DNA of 64,000 bases from Siphonobacter sp. BAB-5405 (GTDB lineage: Bacteria > Bacteroidota > Bacteroidia > Cytophagales > Spirosomataceae): NCBI RefSeq assembly GCF_002872335.1, contig NZ_NJAG01000044.1, positions 106,244 to 170,243 of the forward strand. Direction: 5' to 3'. Below are positions 18,501 to 26,944 of this stretch, piece after piece (the first letter of the stretch is position 1; each line of letters opens with the position of its first letter). A program made the translations under genes and the position numbers. Below the pieces are notes generated by a model that was given only the letters and a program-made list of their open reading frames with translations, ran no database searches and was not told where the DNA came from.

Positions 18501-18824
18501 AAACCCATCCCGGCGTACGCTTACTATGACAACCTTTCTAACTGGGGTTCAGGCATTCGGGAGTATTCGGTATTTGAAAATTCCTGGGTAGCCGTACGGG
18601 AAGCATCCATTGGCTATGACGTTCCATCTGCCTTGCTGAATCGTATTAAAGTACAATCGCTTCGGGTAAGTATCGTAGGTCGTAACCTGGGTTATCTCTA
18701 CCGCACCGCAAAAGATGGTATTAATCCACAGGGCCTGCTGAGTAACCGGGCGGGGGAATTTGCCGAATACGGCGGACTTCCTTTCAGCCGTAATATCGGG
18801 GTATCCGTAAACGTAGGATTATAA
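15537..18824 (+). CDS. SusC/RagA-family TonB-linked outer membrane transporter
   Basis: A 1095-residue SusC-type transporter. The ATG at 15537 starts a signal peptide (MKQLLLLIFLFTTSLSAWAQ). Then come a carboxypeptidase-regulatory-like domain (TGSLSGTVQDEKGAAVPGAS, about 20-95), a TonB-box-like segment with ALTEVIVTGFG, the plug (NALQGKIAGVQIDQGSGG, SVLKGAAASALYGSEALNGV, about 115-235) and a large barrel ending in an aromatic-rich strand. No STN domain, so no direct sigma signalling. It forms a pair with the SusD gene 32 nt downstream and takes up a substrate across the outer membrane using TonB. The substrate is unknown; the locus context points to something processed oxidatively. Confidence 0.95.
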   Translation: MKQLLLLIFLFTTSLSAWAQTGSLSGTVQDEKGAAVPGASVVVKGTNTGTTSDSEGKFRLNVTQANPTLVVSAIGYLRQEVAVANQTVITITLQEDAKALTEVIVTGFGIKQEARKLSYAAQEAKGLDLQRANSANLVNALQGKIAGVQIDQGSGGPMSSSRIRIRGNASLNSNTQPLFVIDGVLVRPGTTGADSWGAAQDFGNIMKNFNADNVESMSVLKGAAASALYGSEALNGVVLITTKQGRQQKGLGVNFNHTTSLETAYRFVDVQNEYGAGISPNFAKGADGVDQVVNNTSSWPYSFGPKLDGRMVRDLDGRMVPWVANNPLDFFQTGKFINNNLSVEGANDRGSFRVSYSNLYNTTIMPGGAEMKRNNFNVRATQKLGKVFNLDVSADYTINDNLNPIRQGGTFNPVFRFVYGRPRSFDIDYWVNNYESPTGGRKVNTADPYNISPFLWQTFHYNTTRNERVFRGNIDVNMNFTPWLTGLLRANLQNEQYNTENKFEGDMQGFNGEYSEFSLSNNQSRIQGVLTLNRDLSSSVHLNLSAGGETNRVLGGRDYRVTTNGGLRLPGVFALSNSVSTLIGSGVLNPSSRKDAMYAYGDVSFKDQLFVNFTARQEFSSTLKYANGAGEKAYFYPSLGVAWDFTQTFKNLANTLSFGKLRASYGFTGSDIDPWTLNRDGFYSAGSIFNSINGQIQRYGFRDNILANPNIRSRRAREWEVGADVRFFDNRLTLDVAVYNKLTTNEMFRLPVAQESGTTSRTINGGRILNRGVEFILSGTPIKNKDFQWTTSFNFSRNRNKILELADGIDTYELSLAFGADVRSVAKAGGDYGTIVSTYAYARDPQGRKLIGAASGTNGGYLTYLRSGAAGQGSKELGTMMENFLLSNVNTLRYKNFSATFQLDSKIGGVMASSTHAYGSAFGSFKNSLSGRDAEHGGIAFTDNQGVQRNDGIIPDGVLAAGVKANVDGVQVDLGGMTYQEAVDKGYLKPIPAYAYYDNLSNWGSGIREYSVFENSWVAVREASIGYDVPSALLNRIKVQSLRVSIVGRNLGYLYRTAKDGINPQGLLSNRAGEFAEYGGLPFSRNIGVSVNVGL

Positions 18825-18856
18825 TTCAATACCTTGATTATTTTGACATAACGAAC

Positions 18857-20566
18857 ATGATTACACCCTATAAAAAATACCTCTCCGGCTTAATGCTCGC
18901 AACTACGTTGTTGATGACGGGTTGCAAGGACCAGGCTTTCGTTGACATCAACACGGATCCCGACGCTTTGACGGAGGTTCCGCCGGCTAACCAGTTGCTG
19001 AATGCCATCATCAATGTGCACGATCGGGACTTCGAGGCCTTTTATGATAATTACCAGCGGATCATGCCCTGGATGCAATATTCAACGGGTTTGACGGGTA
19101 ATGGTCAAAACTTCACCCAAGTGTATGACAACTTTGCAAACCGTTACGGTGGTCTCTATACGGGCGTAGGTAACGCAGTTGTTGACATGGAGAAGCTGAT
19201 TGAAAAGCTACCAGCGGAGGAGCAGCTTCGTTACGTACATATTATTCGTATGGGTCGGATCGTTAAAGCCTATTACGCATTTTACGTAAGCGACATTTAC
19301 GGTAGCATCCCCTACACGGAGGCTTTCCAGGCTCGTTATGGCGGAACGTTAACCCCCAAGTACGACACCCAGCAAGCTCTGTTTGCTACCCTGGACCAGG
19401 AGTTAAAAGAAGCTATTACTGTGCTTAAGACTACTCCTTCAGCTCCGCAGATTACGGTGGGTAACCTGGATCAGTATTTTGGGGGCGACGCAAAGAAATG
19501 GGTGAAGGGGGCTAATGCCCTCCGCCTAAAAATTGCCATGCGGATGGCGAAGGTCGATGCCACGAAAATGCGAAGCATTGTTCAGGAAGTTCTGGCTTCT
19601 CCCGCTGACGATCTGATGAGTAGCAATGCGGATGGCTGGGTATTTGTGGCTCCCGCTGCCTTCAACAATGGGGGTAACTGGAGTCCCGCAGGACTTCGGG
19701 CGTCCAAGCCTCTGGTTGATTTTATGTGGGATACGCAGGATCCACGGATCGACGCGTTTTTCACCAAAAATAACTATTCACAGGCAAACATTGATTTGCT
19801 GATTGCGGCTAACCCCAGACAATTACCAGTGGGTACCAAAGAACCTGCCCGCCGGTATGTGGGTGGATTTACGAGCCCTGATCAGTCAGTGAATCAGCAG
19901 AATGTGCAGCGTTTTTATACGCCTCGTATCCTGGTAACGAATGGCAACCGTACTTCCATTGACACGCTTTCGTACATTCAGCCACGTTTATTCCAGGCTG
20001 CGTATTCGGTCAATGGTACAGTAGGTACCGGTCGTAACTACTTCCCCGTAATTACCTACGCTGATTTCTGCTTTATGCGGGCAGAACTCTCCGCTCAGGG
20101 CATTACCACGGAGAACGCTAAAAACTGGTACGAAGCTGGGGTTACCTCTTCGTTAGACTGGTACGATATCTTGGCGAAAGACGCCGTACTTCCCGACTAT
20201 ACGCCCATGACGGAAGCGGAGAAAGTAGCTTATCTGGCTCATCCGAAGGTGGCATTCAACACAGCCAAAGCGTTGGACTTGATTGCCAGCCAGGAATACA
20301 TTCACTTCTTGCGTCAGCCTACGGAAGGTTGGGCTACCTGGAAACGTACGGGTTTCCCGAATGCCAGTTCAACCCTGGCTCTGCCTAATCTGGTCTCCAA
20401 CGGAGCGACACTAACGGTACCCCGCCGGGCACCGCTGGGTATCCCCGCTCCTACTGAGCCTAACTATACGAATCGTAAGGCTGCTTACGATGAAATGGCT
20501 AAACTTCCGGGTTTTGGTACAGACCCTCAGGATGCTACGGGACGCGTTTGGTGGGATCGTCCGTAA
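18857..20566 (+). CDS. SusD/RagB-family surface lipoprotein
   Basis: A 569-residue lipoprotein with lipobox LLMTGC (Cys23). The N-terminal DINTDPDALTEVPPANQLL and the helix-rich TPR-like body (YGSIPYTEAF, GDAKKWVKGANALRLKIAMR) are diagnostic of the SusD-like family; the C-terminus ends in the usual VWWDRP. It caps the SusC barrel and binds the substrate at the cell surface. It directly follows its SusC partner and is followed by a strong terminator. Confidence 0.93.
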   Translation: MITPYKKYLSGLMLATTLLMTGCKDQAFVDINTDPDALTEVPPANQLLNAIINVHDRDFEAFYDNYQRIMPWMQYSTGLTGNGQNFTQVYDNFANRYGGLYTGVGNAVVDMEKLIEKLPAEEQLRYVHIIRMGRIVKAYYAFYVSDIYGSIPYTEAFQARYGGTLTPKYDTQQALFATLDQELKEAITVLKTTPSAPQITVGNLDQYFGGDAKKWVKGANALRLKIAMRMAKVDATKMRSIVQEVLASPADDLMSSNADGWVFVAPAAFNNGGNWSPAGLRASKPLVDFMWDTQDPRIDAFFTKNNYSQANIDLLIAANPRQLPVGTKEPARRYVGGFTSPDQSVNQQNVQRFYTPRILVTNGNRTSIDTLSYIQPRLFQAAYSVNGTVGTGRNYFPVITYADFCFMRAELSAQGITTENAKNWYEAGVTSSLDWYDILAKDAVLPDYTPMTEAEKVAYLAHPKVAFNTAKALDLIASQEYIHFLRQPTEGWATWKRTGFPNASSTLALPNLVSNGATLTVPRRAPLGIPAPTEPNYTNRKAAYDEMAKLPGFGTDPQDATGRVWWDRP

Positions 20567-20612
20567 GCAATTCGATTTGTATACTTTCCTGATTATTGTT
20601 AATTTAGGAACC

Positions 20613-20646
20613 CAACCCACCGATTGGTTCGGTGGGTTGTTTTTTT
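20613..20646 (+). terminator. Terminator after the first SusC/SusD pair
   Basis: Stem CAACCCACCGA / TCGGTGGGTTG with a 5-nt loop followed by seven T residues, 47 nt after the SusD stop codon. It ends 11 nt before the next ATG, so the cytochrome/monooxygenase gene is either read through at low level or has an overlapping promoter. Confidence 0.88.
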
Positions 20647-20656
20647 ACCCTTACGT

Positions 20657-21988
20657 ATGAAAGCTTACCTGGTATTCGGTTTGATGGTAGCTTGGACTTT
20701 GCTCGGAACACGGGCGGGTTTCGCTCAAAAAGTTACCTTCTACCGGGACGTACAACCCCTTATTCACGCTAACTGTGCCGTTTGCCATCGTCCCGGCGAG
20801 GCGGCCCCCTTTTCGCTGATTTCGTACGAAGATGTCAGCAAACGTTCCAAATTCATCCGGAAAGTCATTAACTCGGGCTATATGCCCCCCTGGCGTGCGG
20901 ATGATCATTACGTGGATTTCGCCAATAAACGAAGTCTGACACCTGAACAGATTAAAACGATTACCGATTGGATTGATAACGACATGCCCAAGGGCAAAGT
21001 GAACACGGAATCCGAAATAGCCCTGCAAAAACGAGCACAGGCCGGAACGGCGTACCACCGCTTACCCGACCTGACGCTTTCCATGCCCAAACCTTTTCTG
21101 CAAAAAGGCGACGGCGTGGAGCGGTTTATGGTATTCAAGATCCCTTTCGAACTGGCGGAGGCCATGAATGTGGAAGCTCTGGAATTTACTTCTTCCAACA
21201 AGAAAGTCATTCACCACGCCAACTTCGCCATTCATCCGGTAGAAGACCCCGCCATTAGCCTGACCCAAAGCATTGATCAGGTCGATTTAAATTCAGCCGA
21301 TTCCTGGCGGTACCAGGAATGGATGCCCTACAAAAAGAAAATGACCTATTACGGCGGCTGGATTCCCGGAGCCTCTCCCGAAAGCTATCCGAAAGGGATG
21401 GGCTGGGTCATGCCCAAGCGTGGCGTCGTTTTGCTAACCGTTCACTTCGCTCCGACGGGTAAGGATGAAGAGACGATCAGTGGCGTGAATTTCTTTTTCA
21501 AAAAGGAACCGATTCGCCGTACTGTTAATGTGATTAGTCTGGGCTCAGGGGGAATTGGTGAAAAGGAGATTACTCCTCCCCTATTCCTGTTTGGGGGCGA
21601 TGTAAAAACCTGTAGTCTGAAAGTGGCATACCGCAACAAGCCCATCACGCTCCTGTACGCCTGGCCCCACATGCACCAGATCGGTAAAGAATTTACGGCA
21701 TATGCCACCAGAACCGAAGGCGATACCCTCCCACTGGTACACATTCCGCAGTGGGACTTTCGCTGGCAGGAACTCTATCGCTACAAAAAGCCGGTTATTG
21801 TTCCGACTGGGTCAACGGTTCATGTAATCGGAAAATACGATAATACGGATGAAAACCCGATGAATCCTTTTAAACCCGCCAAACTGATTACCTCCGATGG
21901 AAACATGCGAAGTGATCAGGAAATGATGACGCTCATTCTGGTGTACATCACCTATGAGCCCGGCGACGAAAGCCTTCGGTTCGATTGA
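20657..21988 (+). CDS. Cytochrome c / type II copper monooxygenase-like protein
   Basis: A 443-residue exported protein (signal peptide to about residue 24, MKAYLVFGLMVAWTLLG). The N-terminal cytochrome c domain has CAVCH (Cys40, Cys43, His44) within NCAVCHRPGEAAPFSLISY and a likely axial Met in YMPPW (Met76). The C-terminal part resembles the ascorbate-dependent type II copper monooxygenases (PHM/DBH): His-His at 186-187 (VIHHANF), LTVHFAP (His263), the HxH pair WPHMH (His338, His340), and later a Met-rich NTDENPMNPF, which could supply both copper sites. The start at 20657 excludes a TTG-initiated extension that overlaps the terminator. It probably hydroxylates a substrate in the periplasm with electrons from its heme; the partner redoxin is at 13609. 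Confidence 0.82.
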   Translation: MKAYLVFGLMVAWTLLGTRAGFAQKVTFYRDVQPLIHANCAVCHRPGEAAPFSLISYEDVSKRSKFIRKVINSGYMPPWRADDHYVDFANKRSLTPEQIKTITDWIDNDMPKGKVNTESEIALQKRAQAGTAYHRLPDLTLSMPKPFLQKGDGVERFMVFKIPFELAEAMNVEALEFTSSNKKVIHHANFAIHPVEDPAISLTQSIDQVDLNSADSWRYQEWMPYKKKMTYYGGWIPGASPESYPKGMGWVMPKRGVVLLTVHFAPTGKDEETISGVNFFFKKEPIRRTVNVISLGSGGIGEKEITPPLFLFGGDVKTCSLKVAYRNKPITLLYAWPHMHQIGKEFTAYATRTEGDTLPLVHIPQWDFRWQELYRYKKPVIVPTGSTVHVIGKYDNTDENPMNPFKPAKLITSDGNMRSDQEMMTLILVYITYEPGDESLRFD

Positions 21989-22066
21989 TGTGTATTCCAG
22001 GGGATTCAGTTCCCTGGAAGATCATTAAAAATTTGACAACAACTCGATTGTACGAATCACTACACG

Positions 22067-22160
22067 TCCAACAATTCAAACCATTCAAACTTTCAACATT
22101 AAACCTTTTAAACTTCAAACTCTTCAACCATTAAACCACCCTCCCCTTCACCCCCCCCCC
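22067..22160 (+). repeat. G-free degenerate TTCAAAC/TTAAACC repeat with C10 run
   Basis: A 94-nt stretch without a single G on the plus strand, made of imperfect heptamers (TTCAAAC, TTAAACC, TTCAAC), ending in CCCTCCCC and a run of ten C at 22151-22160. It lies 52 nt upstream of the VCBS gene start and inside its presumed leader/promoter. The C10 tract could vary in length. Confidence 0.7.
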
Positions 22161-22211
22161 GCTTTATAACCTAACATTACTTCATTTTAACCCCAAGCTT
22201 TACTTTATCGT

Positions 22212-25200
22212 ATGAACCCTTCCAAGTTAGGGTTAGGCCTGCTTATTGGTATGGCACTCCCCCTTTGGCTGGCCTTCCACGGTACGCCTCCTCCCCTGTT
22301 TGTAAAAATTCCGGCTAGTCAGTCGGGGGTAACGTTTACGAATGAAATCCGGGAAACGGATTCCCTGCACATTTTCCGCTACGAATATCTCTACAATGGT
22401 AATGGCGTGGGCATCGGTGATTTCGACGGTGATGGACGGCCCGACCTGTTTTTTTCCGGCAATACCGTATCGCATCAATTATACCTGAATCAGGGCGACT
22501 GGAAGTTCAGCGATGTCACGAAGCAGGCAGGTGTTGCGGGCAATGGCACCTGGGGAACCGGCGTAAGCATCGTTGATATTAACGCGGATGGACGGCTCGA
22601 TATTTACGTTTGCCATTCGGGAAAATTTGGACCGAAGCAACTGGTAAACGAATTATTTATTAACGAAGGCCTCAAAGACGGCATACCCCACTTCACCGAA
22701 CAGGCCCGCCATTACGGACTGGACTTACCCGGCACCCAAACCACCCAGGCCGCTTTTCTGGATTACGACCGCGACGGCGATCTCGATGTTTTCATTCTCA
22801 ATCACTCCAATCATACCTTTAATCCCCTGCTTAATACGCGGGAGCTGCGACGTACGCCTGATCCCCGATTTGGAAATCTATTACTTCGTAATGATGGCGG
22901 CCGTTTTAGCGACGTAACGCTGGCCGAAGGCATTCTCAATAATCCCATCAACTTTGGTCTGGGCGTGGGGGTGAGCGATCTCAATAATGATGGCTGGCCC
23001 GACCTCTATACCACCAGCGACTATACCGAACAGGATTGTTTATACCTGAATCAACATGATTCGTCGGGAAAACATACGGGCTTTAAGGAAACCATTCGTT
23101 CCAGCATGGCTCACACGTCAAAGTTTTCGATGGGTTGCGACCTGGCGGATTTCAATAATGATACGTTGCCCGATGTCGTTACGCTGGATATGCTTCCGGC
23201 GGATAATCATCGCCAGAAAATGCTAAAAGGTGCCGACGAATACGACACCTATAAACTACTGATTGACAGTGGATACGTTCGGCAGCAAATGCGAAATATG
23301 CTGCAACTCAATCAGGGCAGCGATACGCAGGGAGAGCTTCATTTCAGTGAAATTGGTCAGCTTTCGGGCGTGGCCGCTACGGATTGGAGCTGGTCGGCTC
23401 TGCTCGCGGATTTTGACAACGACGGCTGGAAAGACCTGTTCGTTTCCAACGGCTATCTCCGCGATTTCACCGACATGGACTTCATGAAGTACACCGTCGC
23501 TGAAACAAAATTGAAGGAAGCGGGCCGGGGTAATCTGAATTTTCAGACGCTGGATTTGGTCAAACGCATGCCTTCCAATCAACTCATTAATTATCTCTTT
23601 CGGAATAACCATGATTTAACCTTTACGGATCAATCCAAAGCCTGGGGCATGACTACTCCCGCGGTATCGGGTGCCAGTGCTTACGCTGATTTTGACGGCG
23701 ATGGTGATCTGGACTTAGTCATCTGTCATCAAAACGAGCCGGTTTCGCTGTACCAGAATCAGGCTCACACGCAGAAGAAACATTACCTCCGCGTTCGATT
23801 AACCGGGGAAGCAGGGAATACGCAGGCCCTGGGAGCCAAGGTAATCCTGGAAACAAAAGCCGGGAAACAGTTACAAACGGTTTCGCCCGTTCGCGGGTAT
23901 CAGGCATCGGTGGAAACAGTACTGCATTTTGGACTGGGCGATGAAAGTCAGATTCAGCGAGTGACGGTGTACTGGCCCAATGGAAAGGTATCCAGCCTTC
24001 GTAATCCAGCGGCCAATCAGCTTCTGGTTATGGATGCCCGCCAAACCGAAAAAATGGCTGATCCGTCAAAAATAGCAACGCAGCCCTGGTTTCGCCCCCT
24101 GTCTACGGCGTCGCTGATTCCGTACAAACACCGGGAAAACGACTTTGTTGATTTCAAAGTAGAAGTGTTGATTCCGTACCAGCTTTCACGGCTGGGACCA
24201 GCAATGGCCAGGGGCGACGTGAACAGCGACGGTCGGGAAGACCTCTTCCTGGGTGGAGCCGTGGATCAAAGCGGCGAGCTTTGGTTACAGCAGGCCAACG
24301 GTAGCTTCGCACGGGCATCCGCCCAGCCCTGGCGGGCGGATGCTGCCAGTGAAGACGTCAATGCCTTATTCTTTGATGCCGATCAGGATTCGGATCTGGA
24401 TCTGTACGTAGTTAGCGGTGGAAATGAGTACGAATCCGGAGCACCCGAGTATCAGGACCGGCTCTATCTCAACGATGGGAAAGGACAATTCAGTCGAACG
24501 CCCACCGGCGTACTACCCGTCATGCGGGACAGCAAAATGGCCCTTGCGATAGCTGATCTGGAGGGTGACGGCGATCTGGATGTTTTTGTGGGTGGTCGCG
24601 GGAAGGCGGGAAGTTTTCCTTTGGCATCACCGAGTTATCTCCTGCGAAACGACACGCCCAAAGGAGGTACGCCGCACTTTACGGACGTTACGGATGCTCT
24701 GGCACCCGCCTGTCGTCAAATCGGCATGGTACAGACCGCCGCCTGGAAGGACCTGAATGGCGATCAGAAACCCGACCTGATACTGGCGGGCGACTGGATG
24801 CCCGTCAGCGTATTTCTGCAAACCAACGGAGCCTTTCAGAATCATACGGAAGCGATGGGTCTATCAGGTAGTACGGGCTGGTGGGCTTCGCTGCAACTGG
24901 CGGACATTGACGGCGACGGAGATACGGATATTGTGGCCGGAAATGCCGGTTTGAATACGCTATTCCAACCCCGCCCCGATCAGCCCATGCGAGTGGTGGC
25001 CGGAGATATTGACGGCGACGGCATCATTGATCCCATCTGGACTTATTACGTACAGGGCAAACCGTACCCGGCGGCATCCCGCGACGAACTGCTGGATCAG
25101 GTGGTACCCCTTCGAAAGAAGTTTACCCGGTATCACCAATACGCAGACGCCACCGTCGAAAACCTCTTTAGCAAATCGGCACTGGCTCAGGCCAGGGTAG

Positions 25201-25577
25201 TGGAAGCCTGTGAAATGGCTTCCGGCGTATTTATTAACGAAAAAGGTACGTTCCGTTTCGTGCGATTTCCGATGGAAGCCCAGTTTTCCCGGGTGAGCAC
25301 ACTTTTGCTCGACGACTGGAATAAAGACGGGAAAATGGATATTCTCCTCGCCGGTAATTTTTCTCCGTATCGGGTGCAACACGGTCCCTGTGATGCCAGC
25401 TTTGGTTTGATTTTACAGGGCGATGGGAAGGGTCAGTTCCAGACCATCTCCCCGCGTGAATCGGGCCTTTGGCTGGGCGGCGATGTGCGGCAGGGCCTGA
25501 TCATCCCAACGCCTGCGGGACAGAAACGCCTGTATTTCACTGTTAACGACGGCTCTCTTCTTGGCTACGAACGATGA
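22212..25577 (+). CDS. VCBS/FG-GAP repeat protein with ASPIC/UnbV domain
   Basis: A 1121-residue exported protein (N-terminal hydrophobic segment LGLGLLIGMALPLWLAF). It holds many calcium-binding D-x-D-x-D-G repeats, for example DFDGDGRPDLFFSG, DINADGRLDIYVCHSG, DYDRDGDLDVFILNHS and DFDNDGWKDLFVSNGY, forming a first beta-propeller (about 45-520). An ASPIC/UnbV domain (about 530-600, GAKVILETKAGKQLQTV, VRGYQASVETVLHFGLGD) follows, and then a second propeller (about 640-1100). The start overlaps nothing; the stop overlaps the haloperoxidase start by 4 nt (ATGA), so the two are translated together. The function is unknown; propeller/ASPIC proteins are surface or secreted and probably bind substrate or partner enzymes. 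Confidence 0.9.
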   Translation: MNPSKLGLGLLIGMALPLWLAFHGTPPPLFVKIPASQSGVTFTNEIRETDSLHIFRYEYLYNGNGVGIGDFDGDGRPDLFFSGNTVSHQLYLNQGDWKFSDVTKQAGVAGNGTWGTGVSIVDINADGRLDIYVCHSGKFGPKQLVNELFINEGLKDGIPHFTEQARHYGLDLPGTQTTQAAFLDYDRDGDLDVFILNHSNHTFNPLLNTRELRRTPDPRFGNLLLRNDGGRFSDVTLAEGILNNPINFGLGVGVSDLNNDGWPDLYTTSDYTEQDCLYLNQHDSSGKHTGFKETIRSSMAHTSKFSMGCDLADFNNDTLPDVVTLDMLPADNHRQKMLKGADEYDTYKLLIDSGYVRQQMRNMLQLNQGSDTQGELHFSEIGQLSGVAATDWSWSALLADFDNDGWKDLFVSNGYLRDFTDMDFMKYTVAETKLKEAGRGNLNFQTLDLVKRMPSNQLINYLFRNNHDLTFTDQSKAWGMTTPAVSGASAYADFDGDGDLDLVICHQNEPVSLYQNQAHTQKKHYLRVRLTGEAGNTQALGAKVILETKAGKQLQTVSPVRGYQASVETVLHFGLGDESQIQRVTVYWPNGKVSSLRNPAANQLLVMDARQTEKMADPSKIATQPWFRPLSTASLIPYKHRENDFVDFKVEVLIPYQLSRLGPAMARGDVNSDGREDLFLGGAVDQSGELWLQQANGSFARASAQPWRADAASEDVNALFFDADQDSDLDLYVVSGGNEYESGAPEYQDRLYLNDGKGQFSRTPTGVLPVMRDSKMALAIADLEGDGDLDVFVGGRGKAGSFPLASPSYLLRNDTPKGGTPHFTDVTDALAPACRQIGMVQTAAWKDLNGDQKPDLILAGDWMPVSVFLQTNGAFQNHTEAMGLSGSTGWWASLQLADIDGDGDTDIVAGNAGLNTLFQPRPDQPMRVVAGDIDGDGIIDPIWTYYVQGKPYPAASRDELLDQVVPLRKKFTRYHQYADATVENLFSKSALAQARVVEACEMASGVFINEKGTFRFVRFPMEAQFSRVSTLLLDDWNKDGKMDILLAGNFSPYRVQHGPCDASFGLILQGDGKGQFQTISPRESGLWLGGDVRQGLIIPTPAGQKRLYFTVNDGSLLGYER

Positions 25578-26893
25578 ATAAAATACGATTGGTTATCATC
25601 TTGCTGAGCAGTCTGTTCGGCCAGCAAAGTTTCGCCCAATACACCCGCGAAGCCTTCGAACGCATCCTTTTTCATGAAGCTCAGGATGCCCTGACGCGAG
25701 TGATTGTCAGCGATATTTTCTCGCCTCCCGTGGCTTCCCGGATTTATGTCTACGCTCACGTAGCCGCGTACGAAACACTGATGCGTTTTGAACCGAAAAC
25801 CTACCAGTCGCTGGCCGGGCAGTTACGCGGACTTTCGTCGCCTGCCGTTCAAAAGACCTCCCACGCTCAGGCGGGGCTGGCGGCTACGGAAGCCTTACTC
25901 GTGGTCGGCAGAGGTTTGGTTTTCTCTGAACAAGTCCTGGAAGAAGAAGCCGCAACGCTCTGGAAGCGGGTACAGCAGCGAGGTTATACGGCGGAAGAAA
26001 TCCGTGAATCGAAAGCGATGGGGCAGCAAATGGCTCAGCATATCCTGGCCTGGGCGGGTACGGATCAGTACAAGCAAACGCGTTCCCTTCGTCGGTATGC
26101 ACCGCTTAAAAAAGAAGGATCGTGGCTGCCTACACCGCCGGCTTACATGCCCGCCGTGGAGCCCTACTGGGGTCGTATTAAACCGATGGTACTGGATTCG
26201 TCTACGCAATACCACTTGTCGACTCCTCCAGCGTACAGTATTTCCCCCGAAAGTGCGTTCTACCACTCGGCTCAGGATGTGCAGCAGGCGGGCCTGAACC
26301 TGACCGAAGAGCAACGACTCATTGCCAATTACTGGGACTGCAACCCCTTCTTTCTGCACACGCAGGGTCATATGCATTTCGGCAGTAAGAAGCTTTCGCC
26401 CAATGGGCACTGGATGTCGATAGCCGGGCAGGTGGCTCGTCAGCTTCATACGGACCTTTACCGAACCAGTTCCGCCTACGTCCTTACGGCTCTCGCCATA
26501 TTCGACGGCTTTATCACCTGCTGGCAGGATAAGTACACCTACAATGTCATCCGTCCCGAAACCTATATAAACGCTCACATTAGCGAAAGCTGGAAACCGA
26601 TTCTGCAAACGCCGCCCTTCCCGGAGTACCCCAGTGGCCATAGTGTCATTTCCACCGCCGCCGCTGTAGTGCTCGATCAGGTCTTTGGCTCAAACGTAGC
26701 CTTTCACGACAGTACCGAAGTACCCTACGGATTGCCCGTGCGGCATTTCGCTTCGTTTACTCAGGCGGCTCAGGAAGCGGCTGTCAGTCGCTTGTACGGG
26801 GGCATCCACTACCGGGAAGCCATCGTAAATGGCCAACAACAGGGATTCGCAGTAGGCCAGGCCCTGTTGCGGAAAGTGAAGTGGAAAAAATAG
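25574..26893 (+). CDS. Vanadium-dependent haloperoxidase/PAP2-like phosphatase
   Basis: A 439-residue exported protein (signal peptide MNKIRLVIILLSSLFGQQSFAQ). It has the PAP2/vanadium haloperoxidase triad motifs: K-x6-RP (KYTYNVIRP, about 319-327), PSGH (EYPSGHSV, about 352-355) and SR-x5-H (SRLYGGIHYREA, about 405-411). The pattern GGIHYRxA is that of the bacterial vanadium haloperoxidase-related group, but the family also contains acid phosphatases, so halide oxidation is not proven. It is translationally coupled to the VCBS/ASPIC gene, a pairing common in Bacteroidota, and ends the oxidative locus starting at 13609. Confidence 0.88.
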   Translation: MNKIRLVIILLSSLFGQQSFAQYTREAFERILFHEAQDALTRVIVSDIFSPPVASRIYVYAHVAAYETLMRFEPKTYQSLAGQLRGLSSPAVQKTSHAQAGLAATEALLVVGRGLVFSEQVLEEEAATLWKRVQQRGYTAEEIRESKAMGQQMAQHILAWAGTDQYKQTRSLRRYAPLKKEGSWLPTPPAYMPAVEPYWGRIKPMVLDSSTQYHLSTPPAYSISPESAFYHSAQDVQQAGLNLTEEQRLIANYWDCNPFFLHTQGHMHFGSKKLSPNGHWMSIAGQVARQLHTDLYRTSSAYVLTALAIFDGFITCWQDKYTYNVIRPETYINAHISESWKPILQTPPFPEYPSGHSVISTAAAVVLDQVFGSNVAFHDSTEVPYGLPVRHFASFTQAAQEAAVSRLYGGIHYREAIVNGQQQGFAVGQALLRKVKWKK

Positions 26894-26944
26894 CGGTACT
26901 TTGCTGATTCATCGGCATAATGCGTAATCAAATTCTGTTCTTTC

